Source: Elmis aenea
Taxonomy: Eukaryota; Arthropoda; Insecta; Coleoptera; Elmidae
Direction: 5' to 3'
Length of the DNA: 64,000 nt
Assembly (NCBI GenBank): GCA_947652605.1
Contig: OX393579.1
Coordinates: 22,403,674-22,467,673, forward strand
The notes under the pieces are model-generated. The model saw nothing but the letters and a program-made list of their open reading frames with translations, was not told the DNA's origin and made no database searches. Made by a program: the position numbers and the translations under genes. Of this stretch, positions 35,701-50,700 are shown piece after piece. Numbering within the stretch: position 1 is the first letter of the stretch; each line of letters starts with the position of its first letter.

Positions 35701-38700
35701 AAAGGCGTGAACTGTCTTTAGTAAAAAACTGATTGGGAACAAAAGTAAGTCTAATTAAATAGTTGTTTTGTTATTAAAATGTAAGTAAGTGTGCTATTGT
35801 GATTGTTCACTTTGAACAATAAAAATGAAGCGGTTTCAGCGCTATTAGACTACCACCACATCAGTTTAAAGTTTAAAACCATGGTTCACAGAAATAAAAA
35901 TTAGTAAGATCTTATGCAGTTTTTAACTTTGAATTATTTTAAAGGGTGTATGATTTAACATGAAGAACATGGGGATGTCGGCAACCGTTGGAAGATAAAA
36001 ACATGGTTAAATTAGAAGTGTGTGTTTTCACATGCTTAGTTAGAATTATCAGTGAACATGTGTATATTGTGCCCAGTTTCTGAAATATCCTGAAACATCT
36101 AAAAAAGTTTAGTTTCAACTTTTATTTGAAATTTTGCTTTATTATCATGCCACAGTCTGTTCAGAATTTGAGTCCCCATAATGAACTTTTTAATTTTTGT
36201 AAAGGCGCTACCGGGAATGTTTACCGTAAACACATTTTTTACTCATTTTTGCCTGCTAAAACTCGGGTTCGTATTATATAGAAATACAATATGGTGCTCT
36301 TAAGAAATCAAAAAGCTAAATCGTATCTTAAATACGAAACAGGTTGGGTCAGTTTTAACACTCAAAATACAAATTTCTTCTGTTGATAGAGATAATAAGT
36401 AAGTTGTAGATATAAGTTGACATTAAAGTTTTAAATTTTTTCTTTGGTTGATTTTTTTATGCAGGTTATTTTACCATACAGCAAAAGATCGGACGCGATC
36501 AAGCCTTTGGACACCCAATATATTTATAGAAAAATTATATGAGCTAGAAATCCACTCTTTATTTACAAGTTGATCTAAATTTTAGTTCAAATTTCATGTT
36601 GATTAAAAATCTGAAGGGAAACTTGAAACAATATCAGTGAAAAATTAGACAAACCGATACATCCGATTTTGAAACTTCGTCCTTAACTTTTTTGTGGTAT
36701 AAAATGTTTGGTAAGAAATTCTACTCGTAGGAAAGATTAACTTGGATCTCACAAAAAATCGATGTAGAAAAAATTGTAGATGCGGCTTAAAAAGTCAATA
36801 CCTACCCCTTTTAAAAATGTTGTTTACTTAAAAAATTGGTTTACCAAAATCGTTTTTAATACGTTTTGTCCAGTTTTACGAATACTGTTTAATACATTTT
36901 AACGTTCTCTTCTCATTACTAGCAGAATGTAATGTAGCAACTTTGCCAATTTTAAACCAATCCTTTAGCTCTTATAATTATGTAATTCCCTGTATGTATG
37001 AGTCATTTTATTAAAGATAAGTTAAAACTCTTTTACGACGTATAAACTCTATAAGAAATAATTAAAGCTGGTTTTAGAGAAAACTGTTTTTCAACAGTTT
37101 AATTTTCATGATAATAATCATAAGTGATTAAAGCGTGCTAAAAAAACATGGATTTCGGATCATTAAATTAGACTAAAAATGTGATGTATTTTGAGGAAAT
37201 GTTTTTGAAATACTTTTTGCTTGTTTTGATAATTTGCGATTATAGGTACTGAATATACATATTTATAAATCTGTATAAAGATGAAAATTGTAAAAATTTT
37301 GTTGGCTTCGTAAAATGTCTTCGCGGACCAAATTTGGTTGGAGGTTTGGAGATTGCCATATTGTCAATCCGTGGTGTATAAAACTAAAAAAATATATTAT
37401 TAAATATGTGCTTTGGTCGAGTTTTTCTACTTTGTATTAAAGACAAAAGTTAAATTTAAAAAAACAATCGAAGTTCTTGAAAAGTTTTTAAAATAAATTT
37501 TAAATAAATACGACTATGGTGGAAAACTATCAGAGTACGTACCACTGCCGTTCTATGTAAAGTGGCTCGTGTGAAACGAAAAGTAACATTGATAATAAAA
37601 CTGTTGATTAATGTTTTATTGGAAATGTGATTAAAAGACTCGTGGGTTTTTCAATGCATACTGAAAGTAATTAAAATCTCTTGAATACGAGTCTATTTTT
37701 GTACTTTTGGAACTATATTTTCAGTTGTATCAAAGTTTTCAAAGTGCAATAAACTTGATAAACTTAGTACGTCGTCTGCCATCTGTTATCTGATTAAATT
37801 GCAAATTATCGTAATAGTAGCAATTATGCAACTGTTAGTGTATAAAAAGATTTTAAGTTGATCGTGGAGTTGTTTTTATGAATTAAATAAATAAATGTTA
37901 CGCATATTTAGTGAAGCTTGGCCTCATTGTTAATAGTTTGTTTGTGGTCTGTTTTTTTGTAAATGTAATTTTGTCTCGTTTAATTGCTTATGTGGTTACG
38001 TTTGTTTAGCCGCTTGCTTGTTTTAAATGTAAATTGATTATTTTACATATTCCAGATTTGCATGACTTTTTAATTAACACGATACTGCATGCTCCCGTTA
38101 ACACATATTTTCCAACATGAACACATACGGTGGTATGTCGATTGAAACATATGTAAGTATTATTTGTGTATGTGATCGTGTTTTTTTTTAGACATATAGT
38201 ATCAACTGAATTTGATTTATCACAAAGTTTTTGACGCATTGATTATTCGGTCATAAAACCTGTAAAAAAGTCGGGTTTGCATTCTTATCAAAAAAGTGAG
38301 ATATTATCATAAAACGAAAAGTCGAAAAATCGAGTTATCGGTCCGTTTTTTGATACCTCTTATAGTTACCGAGATTCCCTATTAAAACACCAAAATTTGC
38401 CCACCCTGTACAACTGTAAATTAGGGCTAAACAGTTTGTGTCAAGACACAAACTGAACTATTGCGCGACTTCGTTCAACTGTTTTGTATCGTTATCGTAG
38501 AAATCTATGTTGAAATCAAACAATTTAGTTGCTTGTTTGCTTGCATCTATATGACTCCTCATTTTGTTTTGCGTATGTGAACGCGGTGTAGCCATTCGCG
38601 AATCAAACGGTTGCAGAACTGATTAATTGCATGCAGCGCCTATCCTTACAGAGCAAGCGATGATTGGACTTTTTGAAGAATAAAAACTTATGGGAGACTA

Positions 38701-41700
38701 GATATGGTTAAAAAACAAATATTTCTTAATATTTTAAATCTCAAATTTCTTCGTTACAACAATTGATAAAAAAATCTTACAGAAAAAAAAATGTAGATAC
38801 TTTTTATGCTGTATTTAATTGCGCGCATTATTTTGTTTATACATTGCTTTGATTCTGATGTGATAAAGTTGCAAATTTTAGAATAGAAAAAAGTTAATAT
38901 TTTTCCACTTTTTAATAATACTTATATCGTTTAGTAGGTAGGTACATTAATTTTTAATATTTGAACTCTAAATTATAAAACTAAAAAAAAAAAAGCCATG
39001 ACGGACCCCATGGCGACAAGTGTGTTACCCTGTCTTTTCCCTTTCATTTCATTTTAACCGGAAATCAACACTGATATGGCCAAAATGGTTTATTTCCAAG
39101 GCCACTCAATCATCATTAAAAAAAAAAAAAACTCCAAATTAGACAACGGTGATAAAAATATGTAAATTAATTATGATATAAAATGCAACTCAGTATCGTA
39201 ATTGAAAAAAAAACAAAGATATAAACACCACAGTAAGAATAGATATTGAAGCTTATTCATTAATAATTAATAAAATGTATTTCATTTTCGTACTTAAAAT
39301 TGTTGATCACTAGATGATACAAGTTATCGATTGCATTTAAACAAGTTTAACTAATAAATAAAAAATAATGATAATCTTAGACTTGATTGAAGTGGATTTC
39401 TTTAAACTAAACATATGTCGAAATTGTTGCATTGGTGTTTAATTTCTCATAATTACTACGTTTATGTTTAGTACCTATCACTTTTATTATTCGTTAATCA
39501 CATTTGAATTTGTTAAAAAAATTACACATGATAAGATTAATTGCTATTTGAAGCACTTTAAGTCGACTGCGATGAAGAAAATTACTAAATTTGCTGCTAT
39601 AAGTTTTATTAAAGGAATTTTAATTTCGTCTCTTATTGCACTACCTTTTTCCCTAAGTATAATTATTAATTTTAAACTACGAAACTACGATAATAAATTG
39701 TCGTTTATTTCATGGCACTAAGTTTTCAGGGTATTTTTAATATATTTATCTGGTTGAAACGAGTTCCGATTTCCATTAAAGAAAAAAAAAATCATTAATA
39801 AAATAATCAAAGCAATATGTACACAAAAAAATATCGCCATTGAATACAGCATAAAAAGATATTTTGGATTTAAATTATTGACTAATTTTAGTTTTTTACC
39901 TATAGGATTGTGTCTCGTGTTTTTTTTTTCAAAAAGCATTGGAGGTTACCAATGGTCTTGAATTTTATACACACTGTATATCGGCTGGCATCACATGCAA
40001 CATTATAATTACTTACAAAATTTTTGTATTCTTAAATCATTTTATTGATTAATTAGCGTTAAGGTTATTTATTGTCAGGTGGTAATCATTGTGAGATCTT
40101 AAAGTAAAATGAACACGTGGACAAATTATATTGTATAAATATAAACCGTGATGTTTCGATATTGTTAAGTCGCATTGAAGTAGGATCTAAAGCGCAATAT
40201 TATTTTTATTTTATTATTTAATAGTAATATACTGCTCAAAAATACAATTATCTTAGTTTTCTGTAACATTAGGTTTTGTGACTTATGACAAAAAATCCTG
40301 TATCTGGGATTACAGACTTGAATCTCCAAAAAAGTATGGTTTTAATAAATATGGCTCTGACACAATACGATTTTTTAAAATTTTGAAATGCTGTGTTGTA
40401 TTATTTTTCGTATGTGTATTACATTAGAACATGCTTTTTGAGAAGAGATTAAAAGTTTGTAGATCAAGAAAGAAGAACTTTTCTCGTCTTAAAATTAAGC
40501 TATAAGCTTAACATTTTGGCTCAAGTTTTTGTCCAAAAATTTAAATAAATGGTAGATTGACAAAAAGGTTACAGGTGAATTGTAAAATTTAATTTTTATT
40601 TTGCATCACGGAGTAGTAGATTTTTCAATTAAAACTAATTATGTAAACTCATGCAAAACTCATTATGTAGTTTTAGACTCATTCACAATTTTTACGATAC
40701 TGTTAACTTAATTTACCTAAACTGTTGTTGCAGCATTTGAGGAATGTAAATTACACTACATTCAATAAAATGCAAATTTATATTTTATATACTAAATAAT
40801 CTCTAATTGTAAAGGAGCTAAACGTTCACCTCAGACAAATTTTTAGTACAAAAATATGGTGGCCAGATAGGTACAACTAAAAATCGGGACATTATTAAAA
40901 AAATAAAAAATAAAAAATAAATTTTTTCGGTTCCACCGATTTCAAAATGTTCCAAAATACAGTGTCCCAAAATGTTACTATCTACTTTGGTGAATTTTAT
41001 TATTTTTTTGTACAATGATATGTTCATTATTATACAAATTTATGTAGGTATTTAAGAAATCGTGTTAAAAAATTTTATTTTTTTTGTATGCATTGCATAC
41101 ATAAATACATATAAAAGTCCAGGCTGACTCTGTGACTGTGTGACTCTGAAACGCATGAATATAGCTACAAAATATCTGTAACGCAGTAAACTATCTACTA
41201 CGGGTTGATTTGACCGACTGAGTTATGTCTAATGAACCGTAAATTTTTACACACCGGTAACATAACAGTGTCTAACTTGCAGCTCACGGTATTATAAAAA
41301 GTAATAGTTTAAATTTAAGATATACAATATACCCGTCCTAGGACGGGCTAAGTGCTAGTTGTATAATAATGGACAAACCATTGTGCCAAAATATAATTTT
41401 CTTAAATACACTTAAATTCACCAAAATAGATAATCACTTTTGGGACACCCATCACAATATCGTCAAAAATATATCTTATCTTTATTATTTATAAGAAATT
41501 CTTCTTATATTATTTTATCATACATACTTTACCTACTTTGAACAACTGGAAGAATTCTATTTTATAAATAAAGAAGTCATAGTAAATTTCAAAAACGTTG
41601 AAATTTTGTTTTTGTCTGTAGTTGCAAATTAAAAGTGATATAAAAAAATCTGGTGACACAGAAGTATTTATTTCAAAAAATAACCCAAAAAACCGGTATC

Positions 41701-44700
41701 AGATACTAGAGTCCTGCGCTGGTCCAATTTTTCGGACCCGCACCCGACCCGCAAAGCTGATGTTGATACCGCACCCGACCCGCGACCCGCACGATTCTGG
41801 TTTAATAGACCCGCACCCGACCCGCTACCCGCATAATTCTAAGTTATTAGACCCGACCCGCTACCCTCACCCGACCCGCTACCCGTACCCGACCCGCTAC
41901 CCGCTTTATTGTAGGAGTAATTTGTTTGACTTTCACCCGACTCGCAGACTTGTTTGTCTGCCGTCCAAATCGGTTCAATCTTGCTGAATCGCGCGTTAGA
42001 TTGTGTGTGGCAGGCTTTAATGAGTTATATGCGAAACAGCATGTTCGACTTGCTTACAAAGCATTTCGTATTTGTATTGTTCATTGAGCGTTTGTACGAT
42101 AGTATTCGTGTACATACATAAAAATTGTTTCGTATACATTTTTAATCATATTTGTTTTCCAAATTATATATTTGTTGTTTTAAACATGGTAATAAATATA
42201 ATAAGCAGGTCATAATATTATACAGTTCATTCATATTTAAAAATAGTAATAAATTCCATAAAAAAACTCGCTTCACTTGATCTGTACCATTTTATTAAAA
42301 AAATAGAATCAGAACGAATACCTGCTTTATTGTGTACGAATGACCGATACCCGACCCGCTACCCGCAAAATTCAGTATGTTATACCCGCAACCCGACCCG
42401 CTACCCGCAAACTTCATTATTTAAAGACCCGCAACCCGACTCGCTTTGCGGGTCCCGACCCGACTGCAGGACTATCAGATACCCCGTAAAACATTTAAAT
42501 TTGGTTCACCCTGTGCAGCTTTGGTAATTGGTGTAAGTTTGGTAAATTTTTAACAAATTGTAGTAACTGAATGGTATTTTTTGTCAATTTCTTGTAGATG
42601 TTTACATTTAGTGTTAAGAAAGTTTAGAAATTATTGTTGAACCCTCCGCGATTGTTTATGCTTTAAACTAAAAAAAAAATGAAGTAGGCGTGTCAAAAAA
42701 TCAAAATTTGCCGCTCTAGTTTTATTTACAAGTTGTGTGTATAAAAAGAACATTAAGATAATAATATTTATACAAATAAAAAGTAGTCGGTATAGCGTTT
42801 TATATTATAATTACGTGTTATCATTATCAGTAAAGCCATACAATATTAAATAATTTGTCAGGTGGTTAGACTACAAAGTATGGTGGATAGTGCTGTGCTA
42901 AATCTACGAATTGGCAATGTTTGAAGTGGTAAGATTATCACCAAATTTGTACGATTTAAATAATTTAACTTCTGTAAGAATGTTAGTAGCTTGTTGGTTG
43001 AAATACTTGGTAAAACTACCTAATATTTAAAGTCTAATATTGTGTTTGGCTGATTGAATTCTGAAACTGCTTCGTGTTATATATTTTAATTGATCTGATA
43101 TTTTATAGGTTGTTTTTTGTAAAGTTATCTTAAATTAACGCTTTTTTTCAAGTACCGAATTTTATCACAGTTATCAATTGTTGGCAACTAGCTATTAAAC
43201 AAATACGTACCACAGTTTTGTGTATCTGATACTGATCCAATAATTACAGAGAAATGTATTGTACACGATCTTTTTGACCTAAATAATGTTAAACACGCTG
43301 TATTGGCGGATTAAAATTAATTAGATTTATGTATGCGCCGAAATTGGCTTTTTATATTGCTCTTGTTTAGCCACGTGATTTTATCAAGGATGTTACGTGC
43401 TCAGTTGTTTTATTTTAGAAAGATCAATTGCACCGTTGGTTAAAAAGTAATTATTATTTTTGTGATAGCTTTGTGGAACTCGGGTTTCACGTATAGGTGT
43501 TCTGTATTGTTGTCGTTTATGGAGATATCGGCGTTTATTTTGCTCCACTTAAAAGATTATATTCGTAGGTGTGTTTATCAAGGCGTCTTGATTGTTAAGT
43601 CGCTCGTGAGGCACTAGGAATGTTTGTGTTCATTCTTGGACCGACTGGGTAACCACAGAATATTTAATAATCCTGGTGCTTATGGGTGTAATGGCCTTTA
43701 CTGAAGTGGGTGGACTGTCGAACCAGAACTTTACAAAGATATTTTTAATAAGAATTTGGGTGTATAGTAATTTATTATATAAGAATTTTTAAATACGTTT
43801 TCATTAATTTATTCAACTGAAATATGTCACTGTCAGATATAGTACAGGGTGGTCCAAATTCGATTGGATTGCATGGGTATCTCGCTTAATATTCTAGATA
43901 GAAACACGGTTAAATTACCAAAAATGTGCAGTTGTTTTTGAGACAAACTTACAACCGTTTTTAAAAATATTCTATCATTTCCGGTTTTTGAGTTTTGGGA
44001 AAAAAGTGTTTTTTTGTCATATTTATAATATGTCAAATCTTTGTTATTGTTGTAAATATCGAAAAAATGTATTAAGATTATTTTTAGATATTTTATGTAG
44101 AATTCGATTACACTTAAAAAAAAAATTCGCTCGCCGTTAAAAAGTTATGACACAAACTTATCTCTTTTTAAATGAAAGCTTTAATTGGCTATGACTTATT
44201 TAAATTCCTTATTTTTTTCTCATTCCAAGTGTATAAGGGTTGATGTAGTTATTTTCAATAATACGTAAGTTACAAAGGTTTTTTAGTTTTTTTTTAAAAT
44301 AAAATTACAGTAGGCTGTGAAAACAAAAACAAAACAAGGTGTAAAACCTTATAAACAACAATAAACTACATAACTGCTTATTCCAACTATATTGTTATTT
44401 CTTATTTTCAAATATTTATAATGTTCAACACAACAACAAATTACAAAACCTTCGTAGCTTGTACCACATGGGTTTTAAAGGGTTATACACCTTGTTTTGT
44501 TTTTGTTTTCACAGTCTACTATAATTTTCTGTAAAAAAAACTACATAACCTTCGTAACTTACGTATTATTGAAAATAACTACATCAACCCTTATATATTT
44601 GGAATGAGAAAAAAATAAGGAATTGAAATAAGTCATAGCCAACTATAGCTTCCATTTGAAAAAAGGTAAGTTTGTGTCATAACTTTTTAATGGCGATCAA

Positions 44701-47700
44701 AAAATATTGTTCTTAAGAGTAATCGATTTCTACATAAAAATATTTAAAAATAATCTCCATAAATAGTTTCGATATTTACAACAATAACGGATATATGACA
44801 CATTATTATTATGACAAAAAAAAACTTTTTTCTAATAACTTAAAAACCAGAACTGATGGGATATTTTTGAAAACAGTTCTGAGTTTGTCTAAAAAAACTG
44901 CATATTTTTGGTAATTTAATCGTTGTTCTATCTTAAATATTAAGCGAGATACCCATGTAATCCCATCGAATTTGGACCACCCTGTATAGGATTTTTATAG
45001 GCAAAAGGGCATAGGAACATGATTTTTTTTCTTACAATATCGTGTGTGCAAGTTTGTACTGAATACTAATCGATTTGTTTCTTATAAATAAAAATGATTT
45101 GATATCGTTGAAAAATATAACTTGTTTCTATTTTAATTAATTAATAATCACAAAAGCGAAAAAAACGGCAATAAAGTTAATAATTTTTGTTTTTAATAAA
45201 TGCAAATCAAATATCAAAGAAATATGTTTTACTATTGGTTATTGTGATATTAATAAGTTTGTATGATCGGTCTTCGAGAATTTAGCATGTCAATTATTTT
45301 ATTGGAGTCGTTTGCATGTAACATATCTTGCCCTATATTTATTAATATTGAACTCGGTGCATTTTCTTAACTCAAATATTATCGCACACGCGATTGCTTT
45401 GTTTTTAGTATAAAAAAATAAGCTATTTGTGTGCATAATAGCCTTAATACATATTTGGCAAACAAATATAAGCCGAAACAGTTTTTTAAATCCAAATTGC
45501 TAAGTAACGCTTTTTAATGTGTTTAGTATAAAAATCAAAAACAAAAATTAATATTTAGGAAGTAAAACTATACTAATGGAGACACAAATATTACGTTAAA
45601 TATAGTTCATTTTCGCGGTGATTGCATGTGGGCAGGTTTAAAAAAATCTGAAACTTATAAAATAATGCACTTTTAAGCTATGATTTCGGCCAAAATCTGT
45701 CGTGTGCACTCAAATATGAATACGAGTGAAGGTATCTGATAATATTAAAAACATAATGAAAGGTTTTATTTCAACTTTTGTTTGCCATCATATCTGTTAA
45801 CAAAAGACAGTAGACAAATAGACGATTGTCATTGCCTTACTATACGTTTTAACTTTGCCTGTATATTTTTATTCTTCAAATTCTCTGTTATCTTTCTTTT
45901 AAACTACCACCAGATGGGTTATTATATGAAATTGTGGTAAGAATCTAAATAAAATGTCTTGTTTAGGATCACTTATATTTTTATCTTTATGACAAAAATT
46001 GTTAGATGGGGTTGTTACTTAAAAGACATAATTACGTTTTTGTGCGATCGTACTAGAAACAGCTGTTTGACGGACGCGTTAGCAACCATAAAGTACTGCA
46101 TTACCGGCCCTATCCTTAGCAACGGCCGTAAAAGTTACTTTTCAGGCCGTTACCCTTAGCAACGGCCGAAAAAGTAACTTTTACGGCCGTTGCTAGGGGG
46201 AGGGCCGGTAATGCAGTACATACGCCGTCATCTGTCAGTGACAGAATGTAGTTTCTAACCTATAATTTTGAAAATTACTAAAAATTTAAATTGTTTTTAA
46301 TTCGATCGCACAAAAAATGTAATATGCACCTCGGCCAAAACGTACTTTTTCGGCCTTGTCTGTTTGCTGGCCTCGACTACGTCTCTGCCAGCAAACCAGA
46401 CGCGGCCGAAAAAGTTACACTTTTTTGCCTTGATACATAAATAACTATTATTACAGGTTTTAGAATTTGAATTTAAAACTAAATGATTTGACCAATCTTT
46501 TACATTTTTTATATTATTTACAAAAATATACAAAACTAACAGCATACGTTTATTATAAAAATTCTGTAGGTGGTCATTGAACAACGTTGTGAATTTCGGT
46601 TATTGACATAAGGTTTAAGGTAAACAAGATCTACGTTGAGCCTAGAATTCGGGACACCGTGTATAAGGATTTTCATAACTATATTAACCATTTGAAAATG
46701 AACTATATAAAAAAGCGAAACTTCATTCTTTTAAGCCTTTGTATAAAACAGTAGATTTCAACAAGTTGCTTCCTCCCATATCGCTTGTGATGTGCATTTA
46801 AAGTAAAATGATTCTGTTTTTAACCTCCGTTTATGCTGATGAATATTGGCAAAACAAAGAAATCTTGTCTACAATTTAAATGCACATTGTTTAGTATTTA
46901 TACCTTGTACGTACGTGATGGACGCTAATGATCAATTATTAAAACCGACACGTTCTTGATACTGTGACGTTATTTTTAGCTTGCCTTGTTTTAATCGTAT
47001 TAGTGTTTTTCGTTGACGTGATTAATTAATTAATTGTAGGATAAACATGATTATCTGTTAAAGTAGACGTTATACTTTATGATATTCTTTTAATGGTCTT
47101 AAAAATGTTGAATGTGAAACAATAATCAAAACAAGCATTTAAAAACAAAAACAAACTTAAAAACGAATATATTGAACACTAATTTTTACTGCTTTCAATA
47201 TTCTCACAATTATTGCTAGTTAAGATATTTATGCAACGAAAAATATAAGTGTAAGTGATTATTAAAGATAATTAATTTTTTAATCTTAACTAGAATATTG
47301 TGTCAAGGTGCTCTTAAACAAGTTCTGAAAACTAAAACAAGCGTGAGTAATGCATTACGCGTTGACAGACCTTTCCCTTTCATACACACTGATGCCTGGC
47401 TTAAGAAGGAAGTTAATCTGATCTGTTCTGAACTACTTCCGGTGTAGCAGTATAACACGTTGTTACATCAGCGGTTCTCAATTGGATTCGTTTGAAGGTG
47501 TTGACAATCTAATGAGATTATTTTTATTGTATTCAAAAACAATAAAAATGTGTGTTAAGTATTAGGTAAAATAACGTTTCAAAAGAAATTTGTTTAAAAC
47601 AATGTTACATTATAAAGAAAAGGTCGTTTTTACTGGCGGCTCGCAAGAATTTGCAATGGAGGGGCTGTATCAGTGGCGTACGCAAGGGGGATTAGGGAGA

Positions 47701-50700
47701 TAAGTCCCCCCCCGAAAATTTGATAAGGACTAAAATTATAATTACCGCATTCCCAAGCATATAAAATAATATATAAATACATATAAAATATATTATATTA
47801 TGTTTGTATATTTTACTTATAAATGCTATTTTTGGGTACGTTTGACCTTGAAAATGAAAAAAAAAATTGCCTATGGCGCTGTTACGCGGGGGTTGCCGCC
47901 ACTGGGCCTCTCGCACCTCTTTCTTACAATTCACTTTTTGTGTCTAGCCCCCCTAGGTCATTTTCTAATTTTACCATTACCATGGCCCGTTTGAAATTAG
48001 TATTATTTTTGCAAATTTAAACAATATCACCCCCGAAATATTTTTCTGCGTACGCCACTGGGATGTAGTGATAAACGTGACAAAAATATTAATTATTTAT
48101 GAAACTATTAATTGCATTTTATTATTATCTATTTATATTGAAATTATATTCTTCGCTTTTTCTGGTTTACAAATTTATAAATGACTTTATTTTTCAAAGC
48201 CTATTGTAATTCTATCAAATACTACACGTATACTTATAAATTATCATTAAAATAGCAATATTCTAGAAATATTCGTTTTATACAGATCACCTTTATTGTT
48301 TTTCTAAAGACAATTAAATTATCTACAAGAAAACGTAACTTAATTTTAAAAAAGGACATTCGTGTTCTAAATTCAGCTAAATAGACCGACTAAAACAAAT
48401 GCTCTGTGTATTATTTTAAAAGTTTAATTATTCAGAAGGCACTATAAGAGTATTGTTAACGAAACTTCCAAATTATTTTATACTGGCGTTGTTAAATCGT
48501 TAAATCCGAATAGTTTGTTAAAGATTTGCATCTGTATAAATATTAAAAAGAAAGTTAGTAACTTAAAAACGATTGACTTTAGCTGTAAAAAAATCTTATA
48601 CATGTTTGAAAGGGAATTTAATTTTAAATCTAAAAAGTGAAAAATATACAGGGTGTTTGATTTAAAGTAAAAAATTACATATTGATGCGTAGAAACAAAA
48701 CACTCAGCATAGCTGAAAATAGTTTTAGGTTGTGTAGCTCATGATTAAATTATCTTTCTATTTTGAATAATAAACCAGATAGGAAGGGCATACGCACGAG
48801 ATGGACGGACGCCCTGTATATTATAGCTCGTAGACCTTAAACTGGGTTGCTATGATAGCAGTACAATTGCATGTAGTTTATCACACATCCCCTCTCCATA
48901 TCTGCTTGCCGCTTCGTGTTATAATACCGTGTGTCTTACATTCCACCGGCGCGGGGGTGCCACCGGTTCCATCAAAACTGTCAAAAACTGTCTTACATTC
49001 AACCGGTTGAAGTGTGGTGGGAACATCGCGTCTGTCTTGTATTACAGCGGTGGGAGTTTTTGGTGCCATCGGCAGCCATTTAATCCACCGAACTTGAAGC
49101 CGGTGTTTCTCAGGTGGATTGTGGAAGGGGTAGGCGTAGGCAGTCATTATTGTTTACCGTACTGCAGTGGTCTCCAACCTTTTTGTACCTCCGCCCCCCT
49201 TTTTCATAAAAAAAAATTCGTGCCCCCCTCACTTTTCGTATCAATCTAATTTTATAAATACGGTTCTGATATAATAATTATTTAATGGGCTACAAAACAA
49301 TATACCATATTCTGTATAAATAAAGTTCTTATTGTTTGTTTGTACTCAAAAATGACATTTTGGTAACAGCTGCGCGCCCCCCTTATAATAGTCTCGCGCC
49401 CCACTAGGGGGGCGCGCCCCACAGGTTGGAAACCACTGCGCGTACTGTCTTATGGGTCAATCTAAACAGATGAATCTTCCTTAGGTGTAAGCACATTTTT
49501 CTGTGGTTACCATTGTTGCTCCTGAGATTATGATTGTTATTAACAAAGGTAACCAAAGTAAAATTTGTTTACACCTAAGGAAGATTCATCTGTTTAGATT
49601 GACCCATACGACGACAGGTCAAGTTAGGTTAGAAACAATCCACCGCTTGTGTCTTACATTCAACCGCTGTTTCTGAGCAATTACAAATTCACCGGTGAAT
49701 CCATCAACCGGTTGGACTTTGGTGCAATGCAAGACACACGGATGGCGGTGTCGGGCTGCACAAAATGCAGCCGCGTATTCGTTTTATAAAAGGCGCCCAT
49801 TGTTATACTGCACTAGAAACGATAAAATAACCGCTTTGAGTAGCAAAAATGAAAACAAGTTTAAAAATAAACATAGTTTCATTAGAATCTGTAGCTCTGG
49901 TCGTTTTACATGTTAAATTACGAAAATACTAACATTATATTGGAAAAAGCCGTGTGTCTTACATTGCACCAAGTCTAACCGGTTGATGGATGACGTCATT
50001 CACTGGTGAATTTGTGGTTGCTCGAAAACAGCGGTTGAATGTAAACGCTAGCGGTGGAACTGATTTTTTATAACCTAACTTCACCTGTCGTCGTATAAGA
50101 CAGTACGGTAAACAATAATATGGCTGACTACCCCTTCCAAAACCACCAGAAAAACACCGGCTTTAAGTTCGGTGGATTAAATTGCTGCCGATGGCACCAA
50201 AAACTCCCCACCGCTGTAATACAAGACAGACGTGATGTGCCCACCACACTTTAACCGGTTGAATGTAAGACAGTTTTTGACAGTTTTGATGGAACTGGTG
50301 GCATCGCCGGTGGAATGAATGTAAAGACACACGGAAGGTAAACTATGCTCACTGTGGACCAGTGTGGCTGTCATATATAAACGCCATGTTTACTTGTCAG
50401 GGTGAGTACAGATTTGTGTAACAGCATACCGTGACAGAGTAACGTAACCACGTCGCTTACCAAGTCTGGACGGGATTTGTGACTTAGACGCGTATCATTC
50501 TGGCGTACTTTGTTGGTACGCGGCGCGGTTCGCCGTGATCCATCTGTTTTGTCGGTTTTTCGACGAAACATCAAAGGACGATACGGGTATATGACACGCA
50601 ACGTGGTTACACAAGTTTGGACGGGCAAAGTTGATCGTATATTTATGGTTCGGTTAGTTGATACAGTCCGCTGACACGGTTCGGGGTCCGGTTTGATTGG

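Larger units (their letters stand above)
48926..50334. mobile_element. Long palindromic element with two nested insertions
   Basis: The outer ends are CCGTGTGTCTTACATTCCAC (48932) and GTGGAATGAATGTAAAGACA followed by CACGG (ending 50334). The arms pair for about 250 bp (TTCAACCGGTTGAA; GTTTTTGGTGCCATCGGCAG) and continue inward past two insertions in the left arm (49162-49437 and 49455-49604) to a small loop at about 49740-49955. The right arm is uninterrupted and shows the pre-insertion order. CCGTGTGTCTTACATT also stands at the inner arm ends. Relatives lie at 52305-52580. The sequence is markedly GC-richer than the intron around it. Confidence 0.75.

Noticed and set aside
38983..39132. A-bounded GC-richer insert as a SINE
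   Set aside because: No A/B boxes or target duplication visible; left as an unassigned scrap.
41622..42527. Proline/arginine/tyrosine-rich frames at 41622-41987 and 42330-42527
   Set aside because: They are translations of the CCCGACCCGC array; they cross the element boundary into a foldback arm.
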